This document shows, piece by piece, positions 48,196 through 52,894 of a stretch of DNA of 52,894 nucleotides (its first letter is position 1; the number at the start of each line of letters is the position of its first letter). The notes under the pieces were generated by a model. That model searched no databases, was not told the DNA's origin, and saw only the letters and a list, made by a program, of their open reading frames with translations. The DNA is taken from NCBI GenBank assembly GCA_035292605.1, contig DATDPT010000064.1:1-52894 (forward strand), in the 5' to 3' direction. The translations under genes were made by a program, and so were the position numbers. This DNA comes from JALYNX01 sp035292605 (lineage in GTDB: Bacteria; Actinomycetota; Acidimicrobiia; Spongiisociales; ZC4RG35).

Positions 48196-50187
48196 TCAAC
48201 TCTGCCTGAGCGCAACGCGCTCCCCGTCGGCCCACTTCAGCGCAAAGGCTTCGATCTCCTCCAGCGCGTGGTAATCGTCCACGGCAGCCGGATCGCAGAC
48301 GGCCTCGATCTTGGCGCCGAGGAATAGCCGCTTGATCGGCACCTCGATCTTCTTGCCCGTCTTGGTGTGAGGGATCGCTCGAACTGCAATGAAGTCGTCC
48401 GGAACATGGCGCGGCGACAGCGAGGTGACGATTGCCTCCCGGACCTGAGTTCGCAGGCCGTCGCTCAAGTCGGTGGTGCCGTCCTGGAGGGCGATGAACA
48501 TCGGCATGTAGTAGTCGCCTTGGTCCAGCTCGATTCCGACAACGAGCGCCTCCTTGACCCCCGGCACACCCTCGACCGCGCTGTAGATCTCCGCAGTACC
48601 GATTCGAACACCACGTCGGTTGAGCGTTGCGTCCGACCGCCCGTAGATCACCGACGAACCGTCTGGGGCGAAGGAGATGTAGTCGCCGTGTCTCCACACA
48701 CCGGGATAGGTGTCGAAGTAGGAGTCCCGGTAGCGAGTGCCGTCGTCATCCCAGAACCTGATGGGCATCGACGGCATCGGACGCCTCACCACCAGCTCGC
48801 CCGGCGTCCCCACCACAGTGTTGCCGGCCCCATCAAACGCCTGAACGTCGACCCCCAGCAGCCTGGCCTGGATGCGACCGCGGCGCACGGGCAGCAGGGG
48901 CGAGCCCCCGACGAACGAGGTGCACACATCGGTCCCGCCACTCGACGAGTTGATCCATACGTCGGAACCCACCCGGTTGATGACCCAATCGAAGCCTGCG
49001 TCCGAGAGCGGTGACCCGGTCGAGATGATGGTGCGCAAGCCGGAAAGATCGAACTTGGCCGCAGGCTGCAGTCCGGCCCTCAGACACGCTTGGAGGTACG
49101 CCGCCCCCGCGCCCATCACGGTGACGCCGTGGTCAGCAGCTAAGCGCCACATGATGTCGAGATCGGGATAAGTGGCGCTTCCGTCGTAGGTCACAACGGT
49201 GGCGCCGACAAATAGCCCGGCCACGAGGATGTTCCAGACCATCCACGTAGTGCTGGTGATGATCATCAGCCGGTCGCGCTCGGTGACATCGAACTGGAGC
49301 GACATCGCCTTGAGGTGCTCCAGCAGGATGCCACCGTGGCTCTGCACGATGCCCTTTGGCTTTCCAGTGGTCCCGGAGGAGAAGAGAACCCACAACGGAT
49401 GGCCGAAGGGGACGTCCTCGTACTCCATCTCACCCCCGCTCGACACCGCTGACGCCCAGTCGATGACACGAGCGGCAGCAGTCGGCAGAGCTGCGTCTTC
49501 GTCGAGAACGCGCTCGCAGATGAGCAGCTCGATGGAGCCGATCGCCGCAGCGATCTGCTCGATCTCCGCACGTCTGTCAAAGCCCTTGCCGTTGAAGCGA
49601 TAGCCATCGCTGGCGATGAGCACCTTCGGCTCGAGCTGGCCGAACCTGTCGACGACGCCAGCGGCCGCGAAGTCTGGTGAGCACGACGACCAGATCGCAC
49701 CAATAGACGCACACGCGATGAGACCGACGATGGCAACAGGGCCGTTGCGAACGTACGCCGCTACGCGGTCCCCTTTGGTGACGCCCGCTGCAAGCAACGT
49801 CTGACGGAGCCCAGCAGCTGCCGACTCCAAGTCGGCCCAAGAGATCGACTCCGGCTCACCGTCCTCGCCGACCGCGATGATGGCAGGAGGTTCGTCAGCG
49901 CCGGATCGCAACAGGTGCCGCCCGTAGTTGAGCGTTGCCCCGGAGAACCACTCCGCGCCCGGCATGCGCTCATCGGAGAGAACCACGGTCGGCTGAGTGG
50001 CTGCTTCAGGCGAGAACCACTCCCAAATGGACATCCAGAACGTGTCGAGGTCGGTCGTCGACCACTCCCACAACTCACCGTAGGAGCGGAACTGAAGACC
50101 ACGCGTCGCTCCCAGCCACTCCATGTACTTGGTCAATTGCGAGTCGCGAATCCGAGCATCGTCAGGGCGCCAGATCACGTCGTCCAT
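48196..50187 (-). CDS. aacS: acetoacetyl-CoA synthetase
   Basis: A 663-residue (from ATG 50187) adenylate-forming ligase. The N-terminal ACAS extension is present; FSSGTTGKPKGIVQSHGG is the ATP-binding P-loop and NSSSGGTDVCTSFVGGSPL is specific to acetoacetyl-CoA synthetases. HGDYISF, GRSDATLNRRGVRIGTAEIY and PHTKTGKKIEVPIKRL (with the catalytic Lys) follow. GAGGGGTGG before 50187 is a better ribosome-binding site than anything before ATG 50205. It activates acetoacetate or a related 3-oxoacid, a plausible end product of this pathway. Confidence 0.93.
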   Translation of the reverse strand: MDDVIWRPDDARIRDSQLTKYMEWLGATRGLQFRSYGELWEWSTTDLDTFWMSIWEWFSPEAATQPTVVLSDERMPGAEWFSGATLNYGRHLLRSGADEPPAIIAVGEDGEPESISWADLESAAAGLRQTLLAAGVTKGDRVAAYVRNGPVAIVGLIACASIGAIWSSCSPDFAAAGVVDRFGQLEPKVLIASDGYRFNGKGFDRRAEIEQIAAAIGSIELLICERVLDEDAALPTAAARVIDWASAVSSGGEMEYEDVPFGHPLWVLFSSGTTGKPKGIVQSHGGILLEHLKAMSLQFDVTERDRLMIITSTTWMVWNILVAGLFVGATVVTYDGSATYPDLDIMWRLAADHGVTVMGAGAAYLQACLRAGLQPAAKFDLSGLRTIISTGSPLSDAGFDWVINRVGSDVWINSSSGGTDVCTSFVGGSPLLPVRRGRIQARLLGVDVQAFDGAGNTVVGTPGELVVRRPMPSMPIRFWDDDGTRYRDSYFDTYPGVWRHGDYISFAPDGSSVIYGRSDATLNRRGVRIGTAEIYSAVEGVPGVKEALVVGIELDQGDYYMPMFIALQDGTTDLSDGLRTQVREAIVTSLSPRHVPDDFIAVRAIPHTKTGKKIEVPIKRLFLGAKIEAVCDPAAVDDYHALEEIEAFALKWADGERVALRQS

Positions 50188-50321
50188 CCGGGTGCCACCC
50201 CTCATATCTGCTATCCAGGCGTGGTACGGCGCCTCGTTGACTCTCAGTCAATCGTAGGAAGGGGCTGGCTAGCGGTCAAGATTGCGGTCATCGCCTAACC
50301 GGGCAACGGTGCGCACAAGGC

Positions 50322-50465
50322 TCAGAGTTCCAGACCACAACGCGTCACAGGCACCCTGGGACGTAAATAGGTTCTCCTCTGGGTGGCGGGGGTGAGTGTC
50401 ACGTTGTGTCCTAGGGCTTCGAGTTGTTTGATGAGTTTTGTTGGTGCGTCGTTGGGGGTCGTCTC
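50322..50465 (-). mobile_element. transposase C-terminal remnant, IS110-like
   Basis: A minus-strand open segment reads TKLIKQLEALGHNVTLTPAT and then loses similarity before a TGA at 50324-50322. The LEALGH-VTL-PA ending resembles the C-terminus of IS110-type transposases. There is no upstream body. The rest of the gap 50206-50501 holds one copy of the 3'-end repeat and nothing else I recognise. The family is assigned from memory. Confidence 0.3.
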
Positions 50466-50474
50466 GGTGCTGGA

Positions 50475-50495
50475 CTCTGTTCGCTGGGGGAGAAA
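50475..50495 (-). repeat. GC-rich 3'-end repeat, partial copy
   Basis: CTCTGTTCGCTGGGGGAGAAA differs in only a few bases from the tandem units at 52249-52360. It lies 6 bases past the stop of the SIMPL gene, in the same relation to the stop as the last tandem unit has to ppc. Confidence 0.6.
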
Positions 50496-50501
50496 CAGGG
50501 T

Positions 50502-51233
50502 CTAGCCGAGGGTGAAGTTGACCGAGAGGCTGATCGTGACCGCCGAGGTTCCGGGCTCGATCGGGGTCTCCACTGCGGCGTCGGCGGCGGCCCGCTCGTA
50601 GAAGACGGGGGGCGGGGTGCTGCTCACGGTCTCGTTGATCGAGATGGCTGCTCCCAGCTCTTGTCCCGACAGCTCGGCGAGTTGGGTCGCCTTGGCCAAA
50701 GCATCGTTCCAGGCTGCGGTGCGGGCGGCTTCGACCATCTCGGCATCGTCGTCGATGCTGAACTGAAGCCCATTGACCCGGACGTCGTTACCACCGGCTG
50801 CAGTGGCGGCGTCGATGAGGGACCCGGTGTCGTCGACGTTGCGAATCTTGACCCGGACCGTGTTGCTGACCCGATAGCCGACGAGACGCTCGGTATTGGT
50901 CGAGTAGTCGTACTCGGGGTAGATCGAGTAGTCGGTAGTCGTGATGTCCTCGCGGTCGACACCACCGTCGGTGAGGGCGGCGATGAGTGCGTCGGCCCTT
51001 TGGGCGGCAGTCGTGGTGGCCTCCTGGACGTTCTCAGCAAGCACCGCGACCCCGAGGCTGACCTCGACGGTGTCCGGCGTCCCGGTTACCTCCCCAGTGC
51101 CGGTCACGGTGATCCCGGTCGGCCCGGCCCCGGTCCCGTTCACGTTGACCACCGGTGTCTCGCTGCTGCTGGCCTCACAGGCCGCGAGAACCAGGGCCGA
51201 TACTGCAACCAATGCCAATGTCGAGCGACGCAT
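50502..51233 (-). CDS. SIMPL (DUF541) domain lipoprotein
   Basis: A 243-residue exported lipoprotein: signal peptide with lipobox LVLAAC ending at about residue 19, then a single SIMPL domain (GITVTGTGEVTGTPDTVEVSLGV, DYSIYPEYDYS, GYRVSNTVRVKIRN, AARTAAWNDALAKATQLAEL). Such proteins are envelope-associated; functions are mostly unproven. ATG 51233 is chosen because it starts the signal peptide; a longer in-frame start does not. Confidence 0.88.
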   Translation of the reverse strand: MRRSTLALVAVSALVLAACEASSSETPVVNVNGTGAGPTGITVTGTGEVTGTPDTVEVSLGVAVLAENVQEATTTAAQRADALIAALTDGGVDREDITTTDYSIYPEYDYSTNTERLVGYRVSNTVRVKIRNVDDTGSLIDAATAAGGNDVRVNGLQFSIDDDAEMVEAARTAAWNDALAKATQLAELSGQELGAAISINETVSSTPPPVFYERAAADAAVETPIEPGTSAVTISLSVNFTLG

Positions 51234-51276
51234 TTGTACTCCATTCGGGTCTCTCATTTGGACGGACAACGAGGCG

Positions 51277-51555
51277 TCAATGGTTCCGGGCAAAGAGGAC
51301 CTTCCCATTCCTGAGGCTCACCCCTTCCCTTTCCAGAAGACGCTTCTGACGGGTGGGATGGGGCGATCGGAGCTGGCCTCCGGCGCCCACCACCCGCCAC
51401 CAGGGGATCTCGGCGCCAGAGGTTCGGAGTATGGAGCCAACGGCCCGGGCCGCCCCGGGGAACCCCGCCTCGGCTGCCACGTCACCGTAGGTGACCACCT
51501 CTCCCGGTTGAAGGGAGCCGATCACTTCGAGCACCGCCTCTTCGAATGCGCTCAC
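51277..51555 (-). CDS. alkyltransferase-like protein (ATL)
   Basis: A 92-residue MGMT-family protein. GEVVTYGDVAAEAGFPGAARAVG is the DNA-binding helix-turn-helix with the Arg finger, but the active-site PCHRV is PWWRV, so the alkyl-accepting Cys is replaced by Trp. Alkyltransferase-like proteins bind O6-alkylguanine and pass it to nucleotide excision repair. GTG 51555 overlaps the upp stop by 4 bases, so the two are coupled. Confidence 0.9.
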   Translation of the reverse strand: MSAFEEAVLEVIGSLQPGEVVTYGDVAAEAGFPGAARAVGSILRTSGAEIPWWRVVGAGGQLRSPHPTRQKRLLEREGVSLRNGKVLFARNH

Positions 51556-52172
51556 AACGTCCCGAAGAGACGATCCCCCATGTCGCCGAGACCAGGGCGG
51601 ATGTAGAAGTTGGCGTCGAGCTCGCGGTCGAGGGCGGCAGCGACGATCCGAACTTCGGGATGGTCGTTCTCCATCCGCGCCACGCCAGGGGGAGCAGTGA
51701 CCACGCACACCGCGGTGATGTCGCGAGCCCCGTTCTCCTTGACCTTGTCGATCGCCCAGCTCAGCGACCCGCCGGTGGCCAGCATCGGCTCGAGGATCAG
51801 CACCCGGGCTTTGTCGAGCGGCGGGAACCGGGTGTAGTACTCCATCGGCTCGGCGGTCTGCTCGTTGCGCTGGACACCGGCGAATCCGATGGCGGCATCA
51901 GGGACCAGGGTGAGCACCGATTCGAGGAGCCCGAGTCCTGCGCGAAGGACAGCTACTGCCACCACCGGTCGATGTAGTTGATTGCCCTTCATGTCCTCCA
52001 ACGGGGTCCTGACATCGACTTCGTCGGCAGGCATGTCGGACAGGGCTTCGGCCACGAGGAGATAGCCAAGCCGCTCGGCGGTCTGGCGGAACTCGGGTGG
52101 CTCAGTGTCGGCCCGGCGGAGGACAGTGAGCAAATCGCCGGCGAGTGGGTGGTCGAGGATGGTGAGGGGCAT
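51552..52172 (-). CDS. upp: uracil phosphoribosyltransferase
   Basis: A 206-residue PRTase converting uracil and PRPP to UMP. The PRPP loop reads LILEPMLATGGSL, the flexible loop region is GFAGVQRNEQTAEP, and the uracil-binding C-terminal segment is YIRPGLGDMGDRLFGT. With cdd and deoA in this window it completes pyrimidine salvage. ATG 52172 is the usual start (MPLTILDHPLAGDLL). Confidence 0.95.
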   Translation of the reverse strand: MPLTILDHPLAGDLLTVLRRADTEPPEFRQTAERLGYLLVAEALSDMPADEVDVRTPLEDMKGNQLHRPVVAVAVLRAGLGLLESVLTLVPDAAIGFAGVQRNEQTAEPMEYYTRFPPLDKARVLILEPMLATGGSLSWAIDKVKENGARDITAVCVVTAPPGVARMENDHPEVRIVAAALDRELDANFYIRPGLGDMGDRLFGTL

Positions 52173-52210
52173 GGCGGCCAAGGTTAAGCCCCGTCGTTGA
52201 CGCGTGGCGG

Positions 52211-52360
52211 GGTGCCCCCCTCCCGGCTTCGCCGGCTCTCCCCCCAACGCTCACTCCGATCGCTGGGGGGAGAAATGCTCACTCCGTTCACTGGGGGGAG
52301 AAATGCTCACTCCGTTCACTGGGGGGAGAAATGCTCACTCCGTTCACTGGGGGGAGAGAT
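52211..52360 (-). repeat. GC-rich 3'-end repeat with four 28-bp tandem units
   Basis: A 38-base element (52211-52248) nearly identical to 30496-30534 is followed by four tandem 28-bp units starting at 52249, 52277, 52305 and 52333. Units 2 and 3 are identical; units 1 and 4 differ by few bases. CTCCCCCCA in the first element is complementary to TGGGGGGAG in each unit. The array ends 2 bases from the ppc stop and covers most of the upstream region of upp. Confidence 0.85.
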
Positions 52361-52362
52361 GC

Positions 52363-52894
52363 CTACCCGGTGTTGCGCATCCCGGCGGCGATCCCGTTCA
52401 CGGTGAGCAGCAGCGCCCGGGTCAAGTCGGGCCCGGTCTCACCCGACCGGCTGCGAGCCAGCAGCGACACCTGGAGATAGTTGATCGGGTCGAGGTAGAG
52501 ATCGCGCACCGCCAGGGTCCTCCGCAACACGGGCAGGTCTTCGATCAGTGCCTCGTGCTTGCGGACTCCGAGGATCTCTCCGGTGGTCAACTCGGCCTCC
52601 GACTTGAGTTGATCCAAAAGTCCCTGGTGTTCAACGGGGACCAGGGCGTCGACGTAGCGCTCGGCAATGTCGAGATCGGTCTTGGCCAGGGTCATTTCCA
52701 CATTGGAGAGAAAGGTCTGAAAAAAGCTCCAATCCTTGGCCATCTCCTCTATCACCTCGCCGTACCCCGCCTTGCGGGCTGCCTGGAGGCCACTACCCAC
52801 CCCGTACCAGCCGGGGACGATCTGACGGGTCTGGGTCCAGCCGAACACCCAGGGGATGGCCCGCAGGTCCTCGACACCGCCGACCCCACCGGGC
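52363..52894 (-). CDS. ppc: phosphoenolpyruvate carboxylase, C-terminal part
   Basis: The 3' end of ppc, cut by the right edge. The visible 177 or so residues include LRAIPWVFGWTQTRQIVPGW, the DLYLDPINYLQV and ARSRSGE segments, and the invariant terminal GIAAGMRNTG. It carboxylates PEP to oxaloacetate to refill the citrate cycle. Gene direction places the tandem repeat array just after the stop. Confidence 0.95.
   Translation of the reverse strand, partial: PGGVGGVEDLRAIPWVFGWTQTRQIVPGWYGVGSGLQAARKAGYGEVIEEMAKDWSFFQTFLSNVEMTLAKTDLDIAERYVDALVPVEHQGLLDQLKSEAELTTGEILGVRKHEALIEDLPVLRRTLAVRDLYLDPINYLQVSLLARSRSGETGPDLTRALLLTVNGIAAGMRNTG

Noticed and set aside
52249..52360. Possible CRISPR array
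   Set aside because: The 28-bp units are head to tail with no spacers and no cas genes are nearby.
1..52894. tRNA or rRNA genes
   Set aside because: I looked for T-loop-like GGTTCGAAT sequences with flanking stems in the intergenic gaps and found none that fold as a tRNA by eye; a covariance-model scan would settle it.

Overview
The window reads as a high-GC actinobacterial chromosome. The gene order coaD - SepIVA-like - DUF177 - rpmF - plsX - rnc - mutM - acyP - smc - ftsY is the actinobacterial (mycobacterium-like) division/lipid block. FtsY has an N-terminal membrane anchor, a DUF222-HNH (13E12-type) gene carries an actinobacterial-style LexA box, and the small beta-carbonic anhydrase resembles mycobacterial CanA. 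Several details (membrane-anchored MurF homologue, xanthomonad-type arginine genes) suggest a deep-branching lineage such as Acidimicrobiia rather than a mycobacterium or streptomycete; that placement is inference.

Layout. 0.1-3.4 kb: hydrolase, membrane MurF homologue and D-Ala-D-Ala ligase. 3.5-6 kb: AsnC-type sensor domain, a two-gene ABC exporter, rpmB with a degenerate cold-shock-like gene. 6-19 kb: recG, rsmD, coaD and the block listed above, ending in ftsY and cdd. 19-23 kb: DUF3052, a PPOX-type flavoprotein, the DUF222-HNH gene, etfB-etfA. 23-27.7 kb: a minus-strand operon N-acetylornithine carbamoyltransferase - fused N-acetylglutamate synthase/kinase - argC - thymidine phosphorylase. 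27.7-30.5 kb: sulfurtransferase and carbonic anhydrase behind a short Cys-rich leader ORF, diverging from a rhodanese-ThiF protein.

30.5-50.4 kb looks like an accessory catabolic island. It is bounded by two transposase-like remnants and holds several transcription units around one GntR/FCD regulator: a CUT2-type sugar-like uptake system with an ATPase-permease fusion, two MDR dehydrogenases, an aldehyde dehydrogenase, a type III CoA-transferase, a thiamine-diphosphate enzyme, a crotonase, a thiolase-like/DUF35 pair, acetoacetyl-CoA synthetase, a thioesterase and a VOC protein. A GMC oxidoreductase has been collapsed by a large internal deletion. Together the genes suggest uptake of a polar substrate, oxidation to an acid, CoA activation, C-C cleavage and entry into beta-oxidation-type metabolism; the substrate is unknown. 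AT-rich TATTGT/TATTAT and TGCAATAAT boxes recur upstream of its transcription units. 50.5-52.9 kb returns to housekeeping genes: SIMPL lipoprotein, alkyltransferase-like protein, upp, and the 3' end of ppc.

Strongest observations: the xanthomonad-type acetylated arginine pathway in an actinobacterium; the Cys leader ORF with a near-consensus promoter, competing RNA arms and a Shine-Dalgarno/anti-Shine-Dalgarno pair; the catabolic island with its transporter fusion and deleted GMC gene; and a GC-rich repeat family sitting just after stop codons.
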